Source: Halorhabdus sp. BNX81
GTDB lineage: Archaea; Halobacteriota; Halobacteria; Halobacteriales; Haloarculaceae
Length of the DNA: 64,000 nucleotides
NCBI RefSeq assembly: GCF_029229925.1
Contig: NZ_CP107254.1
Span: 1,488,001 to 1,552,000, forward strand
Direction of reading: 5' to 3'
Shown: positions 1 to 8,659 of the stretch, piece by piece
Layout: every line of letters starts with the position of its first letter
Numbering within the stretch: position 1 is the first letter of the stretch
Made by a program: the position numbers and the translations under genes
Notes under the pieces: generated by a model
What the model was told of the DNA's origin: nothing
Databases searched by the model: none
What the model saw: the letters and a program-made list of their open reading frames with translations, nothing else

Positions 1-34
1 CCTGTCGAAGCCGCTGCAAACGGAGGGCGAACCG

Positions 35-1309
35 ATGCCGACTGAGAAATCACCACAGCCCCGTGCGCCCGCAGTGGGCGACGATCCACGGGAAGCGACG
101 ACCGACGTACAGCCACCGGACGGGAAAGTGCGCTTTCGCCACCTCGACGAGGCCGTCATCGAGGCCGATCGGTGTGTGCAGTGTGGCTCGTGTGTTGCCG
201 CCTGCCCCTCGGACTCGATCGGAATCGCCGACAGCGATCGCCGGCCGACCCTCGTGAAAATGTGTACGGGCTGTTCGCGCTGCTGGGACACCTGTCCGCG
301 GGCCGGCCTCCGGTATGAAAGACTGCCGACGCTCGACGGTGCCGATCCCGAAACGGTCGACGGCGGCATCGGTCCGATCGAGGACGGCTACGCCGCAAGC
401 GCGGCCGCCGACGTGGCCGGCGCACAGCACGGCGGGGTCGTCACTGCATTGCTTGCGGCCCTGCTCGAATCCCCCGATGGGATCGACGGGGCCGTTGTCG
501 CCACGGAAGCAACGGACGGCACCGGACTCGCCGAGCCGGCGCTGGCGACCACGCCAGCCGAGGTTCAGGAATACGCCGGGACGTTGTTCACCCAACCGCT
601 GCAACTTGCAGCGCTTGAGGAACTGCTCGCTGCTGCTGACTTGCCGGCGGACCCGAGCCTGGCACTTGTCGGCACGCCCTGCGTGATCGAGGGTGTGGCT
701 GCACTCGACCGGAGTCCCTACCGCGAGGATCGCTTCGACGAATCGCGACCGCTCGATCACGTCGACCTGACGATCGCACTCACGTGCACGCAAGCGCTGG
801 ACGACGAGGGCCTCGAACACGTCCTCTCCCGGGAGTACGACCTCGATCCTGACGACGTGGCGGGCCTGGATCTCGTCGGCCAGGGGATCCGGATCGACCT
901 GACCGATGGCGGAGACGAGCGCGCCCCGCTCGGGGACTTTCGGGGAGCGATCTTAGACGGGTGTCTGGAGTGTGCCGACGCGACGGGGGGGACAGCCGAC
1001 CTCACGGTCGGGACCGTCGGCAGCGCACAGGGGGAGTCGACGGTGCTGGTCAGGACCGAGCGAGGGGCAGCGGCGTTCGACCGTGCTGAGGCTTCACTCG
1101 ACGCCAGGCCACTCGAAGCCCTCGCGCCCGTCGAACAGCTCGCACAGTGGAACGCGGATCGCGCCCGAGAGGCGACGGCCCGCGATATCGACCCCGAGGG
1201 CGACCTGTGGATCCCCTACAGCGCCCACCGGGAAGCGTACGATGACACCGACCGCGCGCCGGTCGCGTTCAACCCGGCACGCGTTCACCAGTACGAGGAG
1301 TGGTGCTAA
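35..1309 (+). CDS. Coenzyme F420 hydrogenase/dehydrogenase beta-subunit family iron-sulfur protein
   Basis: 424 residues. Two ferredoxin-type motifs lie near the N-terminus: C47-x2-C50-x2-C53-x3-C57-P and C77-x2-C80-x2-C83-x3-C87-P, enough for two 4Fe-4S clusters. The rest matches the FrhB/FdhB layout: AQHGGVVTALL at about 128, then LVGTPCVIEGV, then a late C-x2-C followed by ADLTVGTVGS. FrhB proteins bind FAD and pass electrons between iron-sulfur clusters and F420, so a soluble redox enzyme using F420 or a ferredoxin-like partner is likely; no hydrogenase large or small subunit is nearby. GGAGG at 22-26 supports the ATG at 35. The next small gene starts one base after the stop, so the two are probably cotranscribed. 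The real substrate is unknown. Confidence 0.85.
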   Translation: MPTEKSPQPRAPAVGDDPREATTDVQPPDGKVRFRHLDEAVIEADRCVQCGSCVAACPSDSIGIADSDRRPTLVKMCTGCSRCWDTCPRAGLRYERLPTLDGADPETVDGGIGPIEDGYAASAAADVAGAQHGGVVTALLAALLESPDGIDGAVVATEATDGTGLAEPALATTPAEVQEYAGTLFTQPLQLAALEELLAAADLPADPSLALVGTPCVIEGVAALDRSPYREDRFDESRPLDHVDLTIALTCTQALDDEGLEHVLSREYDLDPDDVAGLDLVGQGIRIDLTDGGDERAPLGDFRGAILDGCLECADATGGTADLTVGTVGSAQGESTVLVRTERGAAAFDRAEASLDARPLEALAPVEQLAQWNADRAREATARDIDPEGDLWIPYSAHREAYDDTDRAPVAFNPARVHQYEEWC

Positions 1310-1310
1310 G

Positions 1311-1457
1311 ATGTCCGACACAAAACAGTCGACGACAGACGACGAGCAGACGGACGGAGCACAGTCCACTGAAGACGACCACCTCGAAGATGTCGAGGAC
1401 GGGTGTGGGTGTGCGGAGGTCTGGGAACACCTCTCCGAACAGCGCGAGGACACCTAG
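1311..1457 (+). CDS. Small acidic cysteine-pair protein
   Basis: 48 residues starting ATG one base after the stop of the F420-type protein, which argues for translational coupling. The first 30 residues are acidic and disordered (many D, E, T, S); the last part is compact and carries a C-G-C pair followed by AEVWEHLSEQR. The closely spaced Cys pair and the tight coupling to an iron-sulfur flavoprotein suggest a metal- or redox-linked accessory peptide, but no named function can be given. The composition fits a haloarchaeal protein, and the CGCAEVW-type core looks like the part that would be conserved. Confidence 0.6.
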   Translation: MSDTKQSTTDDEQTDGAQSTEDDHLEDVEDGCGCAEVWEHLSEQREDT

Positions 1458-1531
1458 GGGCGTCTCTGGAACGAAGGGGACACGGCAAACCGCTCGACAC
1501 CATTATCAGCACACGGAACATATCCTCAGGT

Positions 1532-1738
1532 ATGGGAAAGCGAATCGAAAAAGCGGTCAGTCGGGCAAAGTTCGCAGCCATCGGCGGGGCCATTGGGGCC
1601 GCTGTCGGCGGGTTCGTGAGCCGGAAGGCTGCCAGTACCGGAGCCGGCATCGGCGCGCTCGTCGGTGCGTCGATCGGTGAGAAGCGCGTCGACCTCGGCG
1701 AAATGGCCGAGAAGGTGACGGATCGCTCGGGCGAGTAA
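1532..1738 (+). CDS. Small glycine-zipper protein
   Basis: 68 residues from the ATG at 1532. A basic start (MGKRIEK) is followed by a central stretch of about 35 residues rich in GxxxG-type repeats (GGAIGAAVGG, GAGIGALVGASIG), which is the pattern of glycine-zipper membrane-associating proteins. The C-terminus is charged. A peripheral or integral membrane role is likely, but the target is unknown. The frame is open further upstream to 1403, but that part overlaps the preceding small gene and has no protein-like character, so the internal ATG was chosen. It lies between an F420-type redox gene and aroC with no obvious operon link. Confidence 0.6.
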   Translation: MGKRIEKAVSRAKFAAIGGAIGAAVGGFVSRKAASTGAGIGALVGASIGEKRVDLGEMAEKVTDRSGE

Positions 1739-1802
1739 CAGGGTTCACGAGAGAACCCCGGCATCTCAAAGCCTAAATGCGCCCGCGCCTCACACCGGAA
1801 CA

Positions 1803-3002
1803 ATGAACGGTAACAGCTTCGGTCGGCTTTTTCAGGTGACCACGTACGGCGAGTCACACGGTGAGGCGATGGGGTGTACGGTCTCGGGCGTCCCGGCGGG
1901 CGTCGAACTCGACGAGGACGACATCCAGCACGACCTCGACCGGCGCAAACCCGGCCAGTCGATGATCACGACCTCGCGGGACGAACCCGACGCCGTCACG
2001 ATCAACTCGGGCCTGCAGGACGGCTACACCACTGGCACGCCGATCGGGATGGTCATCCAGAACAAGGATTCGCGTTCGGGCAAGTACGAGCCCTTCGTCA
2101 CGGCCCCCCGCCCCTCCCACGGAGACTTTACCTACTCGGCGAAGTTCGGCACGCGCAACTGGGGCGGCGGTGGCCGGTCCTCGGCCCGGGAGACGGTCAA
2201 CTGGGTCGCCGCGGGTGCCATCGCCAAGCAGGTCCTCGACCAGAGCGAGTACGATGTCCAGATCAAAGCTCACGTCAACCAGATCGGCGACGTCGAGGCC
2301 CCCGAGGTTTCCTTCGAGGAGATGCTCGAACACAGCGAAGAAAACGACATCCGGTGTGCTCACCCGGAAACTGCCGAGGAGATGCGCGATCTGGCCGAAC
2401 AGTACCAACAGGAGGGCGATTCCATCGGCGGGTCGGTCTACTTCGAATGCCAGGGCGTCCCGCGGGGACTCGGCGCGCCCCGCTTCGACTCCATCCCTTC
2501 GCGACTGGGACAACTCATCTACTCGATCCCGGCGGTCAACGACTTCGAGTACGGGGTCGGCCGCGACGCCCGGACGATGGCCGGTAGCGAGTACAACGAG
2601 GACTGGGAATTTGATGAGAACGGAGACCCAACGCCCGTCGGCAACGACCACGGCGGGATCCAGGGCGGGATCACGACCGGCGACCCCATCTACGGCGAGA
2701 TCACCTGGCATCCGCCGGTCTCGATCCCGAAAGCCCAGGAAACGGCCGACTGGGAAACGGGCGAGCGCAAGGAGATCCAGGTCGTCGGCCGCCACGATCC
2801 GGTCCTTCCGCCGCGTGCCGTCCCCGTCGTCGAAGGGCTCCTGTACTGTACGGTACTTGACTTCATGCTGCTCGGTGGCCGGATCAACCCCGACCGACTC
2901 GACGGCCGGCCCGGCGAGTACGACACCGACTACCATCCGTCGAGTCCCGTCAACGACCCCGACGACGCCGCGACGCAGGCCGAGACGATCGACGACGAGT
3001 GA
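1803..3002 (+). CDS. aroC: Chorismate synthase
   Basis: 399 residues, usual length for the family. It converts 5-enolpyruvylshikimate-3-phosphate to chorismate with reduced FMN, the last common step of aromatic synthesis. Family signatures are clear: GESHGEAMG near residue 19, RRKPGQS near 49, RPSHGDFTY with GGGGRSSARET around 105-130, and GNDHGGIQGG near 280. The C-terminal 15 residues are acidic, a common haloarchaeal extension. The ATG at 1803 follows a weak TATA-like CCTAAATG about 30 nt upstream. It stands alone here; shikimate kinase and chorismate mutase are at 49.6-50.7 kb. Confidence 0.97.
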   Translation: MNGNSFGRLFQVTTYGESHGEAMGCTVSGVPAGVELDEDDIQHDLDRRKPGQSMITTSRDEPDAVTINSGLQDGYTTGTPIGMVIQNKDSRSGKYEPFVTAPRPSHGDFTYSAKFGTRNWGGGGRSSARETVNWVAAGAIAKQVLDQSEYDVQIKAHVNQIGDVEAPEVSFEEMLEHSEENDIRCAHPETAEEMRDLAEQYQQEGDSIGGSVYFECQGVPRGLGAPRFDSIPSRLGQLIYSIPAVNDFEYGVGRDARTMAGSEYNEDWEFDENGDPTPVGNDHGGIQGGITTGDPIYGEITWHPPVSIPKAQETADWETGERKEIQVVGRHDPVLPPRAVPVVEGLLYCTVLDFMLLGGRINPDRLDGRPGEYDTDYHPSSPVNDPDDAATQAETIDDE

Positions 3003-3014
3003 CGGCGACTCCTG

Positions 3015-3227
3015 TCACTCTCCAGCCGACGCGTCCCCAGCGACCAGCGACCCGTCCAGCGAGCGCCACCGACGGATCGCACACACCAGCGCGTCCAGGC
3101 CAACGATCGCGACGCCGACCATTCCGACCGCTTCGAGTGTCGGGTACTGGGCAAAAATGGACGTGAATTGCTGGATGGCGATGAACGCGACGAGGGACGC
3201 CACGCGGCCGATGCGACGCAGATTCAT
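3015..3227 (-). CDS. Small membrane protein, unknown
   Basis: 70 residues from ATG at 3227 (a TTG nine codons upstream is the alternative). Two hydrophobic segments are visible, about residues 8-25 (VASLVAFIAIQQF) and 34-52 (AVGMVGVAIVGLDALVCAI), followed by a basic RRWRS and a small polar tail, so a two-pass membrane protein is likely. It converges on aroC, with stops 12 bases apart. No family was recognised. Coding is supported by the membrane-like pattern and acidic tail rather than by homology. Confidence 0.5.
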   Translation of the reverse strand: MNLRRIGRVASLVAFIAIQQFTSIFAQYPTLEAVGMVGVAIVGLDALVCAIRRWRSLDGSLVAGDASAGE

Positions 3228-3329
3228 GGTCCAGTGTACGCGCGACAGAGCCAAGAACGTGTGGACTCCGGCAGCAGGCCGTTCGCCGCGACCGCGCGCG
3301 TTTTGAGTGGCCCGCCCTATCGACCACCC

Positions 3330-3962
3330 ATGAGCCCAGACCTCCCGGATCCACGGAACCCCTACAGCATGGACGAGGACTGTACCAACTGTCCGGCACT
3401 GGTCGAATCACGGACCCAGGTCGTCCATGGCTACGGCGATCCGACGGCGGACGTGATCGTCCTCGGGTCGGCTCCGACCCCGGGTGCAGACCGGACCGGC
3501 ATCCCGTTCACTGGCGACGAGACCGGCGAGACAATACAGGAAATTCTCGGGGCGGTCGGACTCAGTGATTCGCCACCCGACACCACTGAACCTGACCTCA
3601 CGGAGGTCTATCTCACCTACGTCACGCGGTGTCATCATCCGGAGCGGGGGGCAACCGAGGAGGAACGGCACAACTGCGAGGGGTACCGGACGGCGGAACT
3701 CCGCCGAATCAATCCGGAACTGATTGTGGCTGTCGGGCAGGAGCCACTGGAAGCATTGGCGTTCGAGTACACGATGGAAAGCGCCGACGAACTTGACGTG
3801 ACGGCCGAACACGCCACGACGATTCAGGGTCGCGGGTTCGAGATTCTGCCGCTGATCGAACCGGCGACAGCCAGCGAAGCCGAACTGACGGCCTTCCGCG
3901 AACATTTCGCCGACGAACTCGACCGGGACTACCGACAGACGAAAGGGCAGCGTCGGAAGTAG
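3330..3962 (+). CDS. Divergent uracil-DNA glycosylase superfamily protein
   Basis: 210 residues. The four cysteines expected for the 4Fe-4S cluster of family 4/5 glycosylases are present: C18-x2-C21, C101 and C116. The first active-site motif is altered (GSAP at 46-49 with PGADRTGIPFTG, where GEAPG is usual), and the second motif reads LIEPAT around 175-180, with Glu at the position where a His-Pro is expected. The fold and cluster are therefore likely kept, while uracil excision is uncertain. Start is the ATG at 3330. The open frame extends upstream but lacks protein character. It is a single gene between a small membrane gene and a glycosyltransferase-like gene. Confidence 0.75.
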   Translation: MSPDLPDPRNPYSMDEDCTNCPALVESRTQVVHGYGDPTADVIVLGSAPTPGADRTGIPFTGDETGETIQEILGAVGLSDSPPDTTEPDLTEVYLTYVTRCHHPERGATEEERHNCEGYRTAELRRINPELIVAVGQEPLEALAFEYTMESADELDVTAEHATTIQGRGFEILPLIEPATASEAELTAFREHFADELDRDYRQTKGQRRK

Positions 3963-4105
3963 GTGTTCGCAGTTACCCGAACGAGCGAGCGTCCTTGACC
4001 GGAGGACCTCATACTCAAGCAGAACTCGGCCAGTGATGCATCGACGACCCAACACGAGCCTCGGGAACCAGCGCATACAAGAGCGCGAGTCACTCACCTA
4101 CGCAC

Positions 4106-4846
4106 ATGGCCACCGTCGTCGTTCGCGCTGACGCACCGATTCCGGGGAGTGTGCTGCCACGACTCGTCGAAGGGACGCCACTGACTGAAGGTGACGTCGC
4201 CGACCTCTATCGGAGTGCACTACAGGACGTCTGTGAAGCTGTCGCCGGAAGCGGTGGGGACCTGCTCGTGAACTATCGCGAGCGCGAGGACCGCGACGAG
4301 GACGTCGAGGAAGTCCTTCGGGACGTGGTACCGACGGCGCTTGCCGATCCCGAGGCGGCACGCTTCGAAGTCCAGGTCGGCTCGACGCCCGGCGCCCGAA
4401 TCGGCAATACAGTCACCCATCTGCTCGAATCGGAAGGCGAGTCCTCAGTCGCCATGCTGGATCCGACGGCCGTGCTGGCTCCCCGGCCCCGACTCGATCA
4501 GGCGTCGATGCAGCTTCGACGCAACGAGGTCGTCGTCGGGCCGGCGGTAAACGGCGAAGTATTCTACGCCGGCTTTACCGAACCGATCGATTTCAGCGAC
4601 GTTGGGACTCGTCTGGGCATCGAAACGACCGTCGAGCGGGCAACCGACGCCGGCCTCTCGGTGAGTACCCTCGAGATGGCGCCGACGCTGCGAACGCCCG
4701 CACAGTTGCGTTCGGCCCTGCCGATTTTGCGCGCACGACGGGACGGCGGCCTCCCGGTTCCAGAACGGACGGTCGCGTGTCTCGACGCCCTCGGTCTCCG
4801 GACAGTCGAGACAGCGGACGGAGAAAACAGCATCGAACGAGCGTAA
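4106..4846 (+). CDS. DUF2064-like glycosyltransferase-fold protein
   Basis: 246 residues. The protein looks like a divergent member of the DUF2064 (CofC/MobA-like nucleotidyl- or glycosyl-transferase fold) group: GARIGNTVTHLLE near residue 96, a central VAMLDPTAVLAPRP stretch where the family has its GSDSP metal site, and VVVGPAVNGEVFYAGF, which corresponds to the family GPA-DGG-Y block. The metal-binding acidic site is degenerate, so enzymatic activity is uncertain. It converges with cdc48, with stops 12 bases apart. Function unknown; the family placement is my reading of motif order, not an alignment. Confidence 0.6.
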   Translation: MATVVVRADAPIPGSVLPRLVEGTPLTEGDVADLYRSALQDVCEAVAGSGGDLLVNYREREDRDEDVEEVLRDVVPTALADPEAARFEVQVGSTPGARIGNTVTHLLESEGESSVAMLDPTAVLAPRPRLDQASMQLRRNEVVVGPAVNGEVFYAGFTEPIDFSDVGTRLGIETTVERATDAGLSVSTLEMAPTLRTPAQLRSALPILRARRDGGLPVPERTVACLDALGLRTVETADGENSIERA

Positions 4847-4858
4847 TCGTCGGCGGCG

Positions 4859-7123
4859 TTACTGGAAGGTCTTGCCGACCTCGGGTTCGTCGAGTTCGTT
4901 CTCGCGTTTGTCGAAGCGCTGTTCGATCTCCTCGTATTCCTCACGGGTCTCTTCGTCGACGCTGGGGCCGACCTCGTTTAAGGCATGTTCGAAGTGGCTC
5001 TCGTCGATGAGGACGTTCCCCACACTGTCGTCGACCTCCTCGGGGTCGACGCTGTGGATGAACTCCCGGGTGGCAGCCATCGCGGCCTCGCGGGCGACCG
5101 CTTCGATGTCGGCACCGACGTACCCGTCCATACGGGCCGCCAGGTCGTCGAGATCGACACTCTCGGCCACCGGCTTGTCGCGGGTGTGAACCTCGAGGAT
5201 CTTTCGGCGTGCTCCCTCGTCGGGTACCGGGACGTGAATGTGCCTGTCGAGCCGGCCGGGGCGGATGAGTGCGGCGTCGATGAGGTCCGGGCGGTTCGTG
5301 GTCGCCACCACGACGACGTCCTCCAGATCCTCGAGCCCGTCGAGTTCAGTCAGGAGCTGGGAGACGACGCGTTCGCCGACGCCCGAATCGCCCATGTTAC
5401 GGCCGCGCTCGCCCGCGATCGAGTCGATCTCGTCGAAGAACACCACCGTGGGTGCGTTCTCCCGGGCCTTCGAGAAGACCTCGCGGACGCCCTTCTCGCT
5501 TTCCCCGACGTACTTGTTCAGGAGTTCGGGCCCCTTCACCGAGATGAAGTTGCTCTGGGCCTCGTTGGCGACGGCCTTCGCGAGCAAGGTCTTGCCGGTC
5601 CCGGGTGGGCCGTACAGGAGCACGCCCTTGGCGGACTCCATGTCCATCTGCTCGAAGACCCCCGGGTACTCAAGGGGCCACTGGATGGTCTCTCTGAGAC
5701 GTTCGGTGGTGTCTTCGAGTCCACCGACGTCCTCCCAGGAGACGTCCGGGACTTCGACGAACACTTCCCGGAGCGCGGAGGGTTCGATGCCCTTCAGCGC
5801 CGCTTTGAAGTCGTCCCCGGTGATCTCCAGGTTTTCGAGGATCTCGGCGTCGATCTCGTCGGCTTCGAGGTCGATCTCCGGACGGATGCGCCGGAGGGCG
5901 TTCATCGCGCTCTCCTTTGCGAGTTGCTCGATGTCAGCACCGACGAAGCCGTGGGTCCGCTCGGCGTACTCGTCGATGTCGATCTCGTCGTTCAGCGGCA
6001 TCCCGCGGGTGTGGACCTGCAAGACCTCCTTGCGACCCTTTTTGTCGGGCACGCCGATCTCGATCTCGCGATCGAAGCGACCGCCACGACGGAGGGCGGG
6101 GTCGAGCGCATCCAGGCGGTTGGTCGCGCCGATGACGATCACGTCGCCGCGCTCTTCGAGGCCGTCCATCAGGCTGAGGAGCTGGGCGACGACGCGACGT
6201 TCGACGTCGCCGCTGGTGTCGTCACGCTTGGGGGCGATGGAGTCGATCTCGTCGATGAAGACGATCGACGGGGCGTTCTCCTCGGCCTCGTCGAACATCT
6301 CCCGGAGCTGCTCTTCGCTCTCGCCGTAGTACTTCGACATGATCTCCGGGCCAGAGATCGTCGTGAAGAACGCGTCGATCTCGTTGGCGACGGCCTTGGC
6401 CATCAGCGTCTTGCCGGTCCCCGGTGGGCCGTGCAGTAGCACACCCTTCGGCGGCTCGATGCCCAGCTGGTTGAACAGCTCGGGATGGCGCATCGGCAAC
6501 TCGATCATCTCCCGGACCTGCTCTAACTCGTCGTCGAGCCCGCCGATGTCCTCGTAGGTCACGTCGGGCGTCTGGCGGGCGTCCTCGGGTGCCTCACCGG
6601 TGATCTCCTCGGCCGGCTGCTGGCTAACCTCGATTTCGGTCTGCTCGGTGACGACGACCGTCCCTTCCGGGTCAGTCTCGGCGATCTTCAGCGGGATCTT
6701 CTGGCCACCGACACTGGAGACCGGGCCGAGCCCGAGCGAGAAGGGGACCGTCTGGCCGGTCGTCACGGCCTGCCCGGAGAGTTTGTTCCGGACGTGGGGG
6801 CCGATATTTCCGCGGACCCGGAGGTTCTGGGGGAGGGCGACCGAGATCGAGCGGGCGGGCTTGACGTCGGCCTTTTCGACGTCGATTCGATCGTCGATGC
6901 CGACGTCAGCCTCCTGGCGGAGTTGGCCGTCGATCCGGACGACGCCGTCGCCGGTGTCTTCGGGATAGCCGGGCCAGACTCGCGCGACGGCGCGGCCCTC
7001 GCGCCCTTCGAGAACCACGTAGTCGCCGTTCTCCAGGTCGAGTTGCTCCATCGCCGCGCGATCGATCGCGGCCAGCCCGCGGCCGGCGTCCTTCTGCTTG
7101 AGTGGCTTGACGGTGAGTTTCAT
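4859..7123 (-). CDS. Cdc48/VCP-type AAA+ unfoldase
   Basis: 754 residues, full length for archaeal Cdc48 (VAT). Order: N-terminal double-psi barrel and four-stranded barrel (to about residue 185), then D1 and D2 AAA domains. Both P-loops read GPPGTGKT; Walker B motifs are [15 protein letters not shown] in D1 and [15 protein letters not shown] in D2. Arginine-finger regions [14 protein letters not shown] and [14 protein letters not shown] are intact. It unfolds proteins as a hexamer and probably feeds the proteasome. The start codon overlaps by four bases the end of the Hsp20-like gene upstream, so both are made from one mRNA. A shorter paralogue lies at 46642-48741. Confidence 0.96.
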   Translation of the reverse strand: MKLTVKPLKQKDAGRGLAAIDRAAMEQLDLENGDYVVLEGREGRAVARVWPGYPEDTGDGVVRIDGQLRQEADVGIDDRIDVEKADVKPARSISVALPQNLRVRGNIGPHVRNKLSGQAVTTGQTVPFSLGLGPVSSVGGQKIPLKIAETDPEGTVVVTEQTEIEVSQQPAEEITGEAPEDARQTPDVTYEDIGGLDDELEQVREMIELPMRHPELFNQLGIEPPKGVLLHGPPGTGKTLMAKAVANEIDAFFTTISGPEIMSKYYGESEEQLREMFDEAEENAPSIVFIDEIDSIAPKRDDTSGDVERRVVAQLLSLMDGLEERGDVIVIGATNRLDALDPALRRGGRFDREIEIGVPDKKGRKEVLQVHTRGMPLNDEIDIDEYAERTHGFVGADIEQLAKESAMNALRRIRPEIDLEADEIDAEILENLEITGDDFKAALKGIEPSALREVFVEVPDVSWEDVGGLEDTTERLRETIQWPLEYPGVFEQMDMESAKGVLLYGPPGTGKTLLAKAVANEAQSNFISVKGPELLNKYVGESEKGVREVFSKARENAPTVVFFDEIDSIAGERGRNMGDSGVGERVVSQLLTELDGLEDLEDVVVVATTNRPDLIDAALIRPGRLDRHIHVPVPDEGARRKILEVHTRDKPVAESVDLDDLAARMDGYVGADIEAVAREAAMAATREFIHSVDPEEVDDSVGNVLIDESHFEHALNEVGPSVDEETREEYEEIEQRFDKRENELDEPEVGKTFQ

Positions 7124-7347
7124 CGTTTCACCTCGATAGTAAGGACGCCGTTTTTCATAAACGCTGTCACGTCATCGTGGTCGGGAACGGCCACGTCGTA
7201 CTGCTCGTCGTCAGTGACGACGATTGCCGTGTCGCCGACCACGTCAACGGCGCCGTCGCGGCCGATATCGGCCACAAAGGTCGTCGCATCCTCGTAGTCG
7301 AACCGGCGGATCGCCGCATCGCCGACCGTCTGCTGTTCGAGTTCCAT
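7120..7347 (-). CDS. Small Hsp20/alpha-crystallin-like protein coupled to cdc48
   Basis: 75 residues, nearly all beta-strand-forming and acidic. The end, [13 protein letters not shown], matches the late beta-strand signature of alpha-crystallin domains (NGVLTI-V), and the preceding [17 protein letters not shown] fits the strand before it. The N-terminal arm and part of the domain found in full sHsps (usually 130 or more residues) are missing. Its stop overlaps the cdc48 start (ATGA), and a TATA box at 7372-7381 lies about 29 nt upstream of its ATG. It could be a substrate adaptor or mini-chaperone for the unfoldase; this is inferred from coupling and fold resemblance. Confidence 0.65.
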   Translation of the reverse strand: MELEQQTVGDAAIRRFDYEDATTFVADIGRDGAVDVVGDTAIVVTDDEQYDVAVPDHDDVTAFMKNGVLTIEVKR

Positions 7348-7371
7348 GCTAACCTTGAGTTAGTTCTAGTA

Positions 7372-7381
7372 GTATTTAAAC
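7372..7381 (-). promoter_or_regulatory. TATA box of the Hsp20-like/cdc48 operon
   Basis: GTTTAAATAC on the minus strand, centred about 29 nt before the ATG at 7347. This spacing is what a leaderless haloarchaeal transcript needs. The surrounding 30 bases are AT-rich compared with both flanking genes. Confidence 0.6.
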
Positions 7382-7483
7382 TTGTCGCCAAATTCGACTC
7401 CACGTGGGGGCATATTCGAAGTTGAGTGGAAAAGCGGTTCACACCATACAGTCAGTGGAGATCGGGGTCCACTGCAACGGAGG

Positions 7484-8290
7484 TCAGTCGAGATCGAGAT
7501 CCTCCGCAACGTGGCTGTGTTCCCCGGATGGGAACTGTCCGTCCTCGACGGCAGCAACGTAGTCATCGAGTGCGTCGGTGTAGGCCTCACGGACGTTGCC
7601 GAACGCCTCGGCGAAGGGAGGAGTCGACTCGCTGAGACCCACCGCATCGTCGACGACCAGCACCTGGCCATCACAGTCCGGGCCGGCACCGATCCCGATC
7701 GTCGGAATGTCGAGTGCGTCGGTGACAGCCGCCGCCAGGTTCGCGGGGACGTGTTCGAGCACGAGTGCGAACGCGCCGGCGTCCTCGTGGGCCGCCGCGA
7801 GATCGCGGATCTCCTCGGCCGCGTCCTGGGAAGTGCCCTGACGGGTGTATCCCAGCCGGTTGACGTGCTGGGGAGTCAACCCGAGGTGGGCCATGACCGG
7901 GATGCCGAGATCAGTCAGGCGCTCGGTCAACTCGACAGTATGGGGGCCGCTCTCGAGCTTGACCGCGTTCGCCCCCGCTTCCTTGAGCAGCCGGCCGGCG
8001 TTCTCGATCGAGTCGCCACGGTCGGCGCCGATACTTAAAAAGGGAAGATCCGTGACGACCAGCGCGTCGTCGGTTCCCCGGACGACCGCCGCCGTGTGAC
8101 TTGCCATTTCTTCCATCGTCACCGGGAGTGTCGAGTCGTGGCCCAGTACCACGTTCCCGAGGCTATCACCGACCAGAATCACGTCGACGCCGCTCTCTTC
8201 GACCAGTTCGGCCGTCGTCGCGTCGTAGGCAGTGAGCATGGTAATCGGGTCCTCACCGGCCATCGCCCGGAGATCTCGCACCGTGGTCAT
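7484..8290 (-). CDS. panB: 3-methyl-2-oxobutanoate hydroxymethyltransferase
   Basis: 268 residues, usual length. It transfers a hydroxymethyl group from methylenetetrahydrofolate (or an archaeal pterin) to 2-oxoisovalerate, giving ketopantoate for coenzyme A synthesis. Motifs: MLTAYDATTAEL near 18, VGDSLGNVVLGHDSTLPVTM around 40-57 with the metal-binding Asp, AVKLESG near 115, and VMAHLGLTPQ. The ATG at 8290 gives the expected N-terminus (TTVRDLRAMAG). No other pantothenate gene is adjacent. It faces away from the small DUF5822-like gene that follows. Confidence 0.95.
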   Translation of the reverse strand: MTTVRDLRAMAGEDPITMLTAYDATTAELVEESGVDVILVGDSLGNVVLGHDSTLPVTMEEMASHTAAVVRGTDDALVVTDLPFLSIGADRGDSIENAGRLLKEAGANAVKLESGPHTVELTERLTDLGIPVMAHLGLTPQHVNRLGYTRQGTSQDAAEEIRDLAAAHEDAGAFALVLEHVPANLAAAVTDALDIPTIGIGAGPDCDGQVLVVDDAVGLSESTPPFAEAFGNVREAYTDALDDYVAAVEDGQFPSGEHSHVAEDLDLD

Positions 8291-8367
8291 GCGTAGTATT
8301 CCGTCACGGCTCGCTATTACGCCTTCGGGTCAGCCAGAACGATCCGCTCGGCCGGACCAAGCTGTCG

Positions 8368-8640
8368 GTGACCGACAGACGCAAGAACACGGCCGACACA
8401 AACGAAATTGTGGCCGAACCGAGTGCGCGTACGGATCCGGATGGTGTCGATTACGGGTGGGTCCTTCAGACAACGTTCGTCGTCACCATCGTCGTCGGCG
8501 CGCCGATCGTCGCCGTCCTCTCGCTCGACCAGTCACTGCCGACGTGGACGACGCGGGCGACCTTCGCCATCCGTGTGGGTGCGGTCATCTGGTTTCTGAC
8601 CGCAGTCGGCGTCTTCGCGTACGCACGGCATCAATCCTGA
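8368..8640 (+). CDS. Small two-TM haloarchaeal membrane protein
   Basis: 90 residues from a GTG at 8368. The first 25 residues are polar; YGWVLQTTFVVTIVVGAPIVAVLSL and ATFAIRVGAVIWFLTAVGVFAYA form two clear membrane spans. It resembles a haloarchaeal family I recall as DUF5822, whose members share the YGW-QTTF-T-VVGAP core; that assignment is from memory and needs a search. Function unknown. It converges with the HAD phosphatase gene. Confidence 0.65.
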   Translation: MTDRRKNTADTNEIVAEPSARTDPDGVDYGWVLQTTFVVTIVVGAPIVAVLSLDQSLPTWTTRATFAIRVGAVIWFLTAVGVFAYARHQS

Positions 8641-8659
8641 GTCGCGGAATCGTTATCGC

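Noticed and set aside
1854-2936. Open frame (360 codons) antisense to aroC
   Set aside because: The plus strand encodes a complete chorismate synthase; the antisense product has no family features.
4985-6439. Long open frame (484 codons) on the plus strand antisense to cdc48
   Set aside because: GC-rich third-position shadow of a real gene with complete AAA motifs on the other strand; the translation is a monotonous acidic/valine pattern with no domain.
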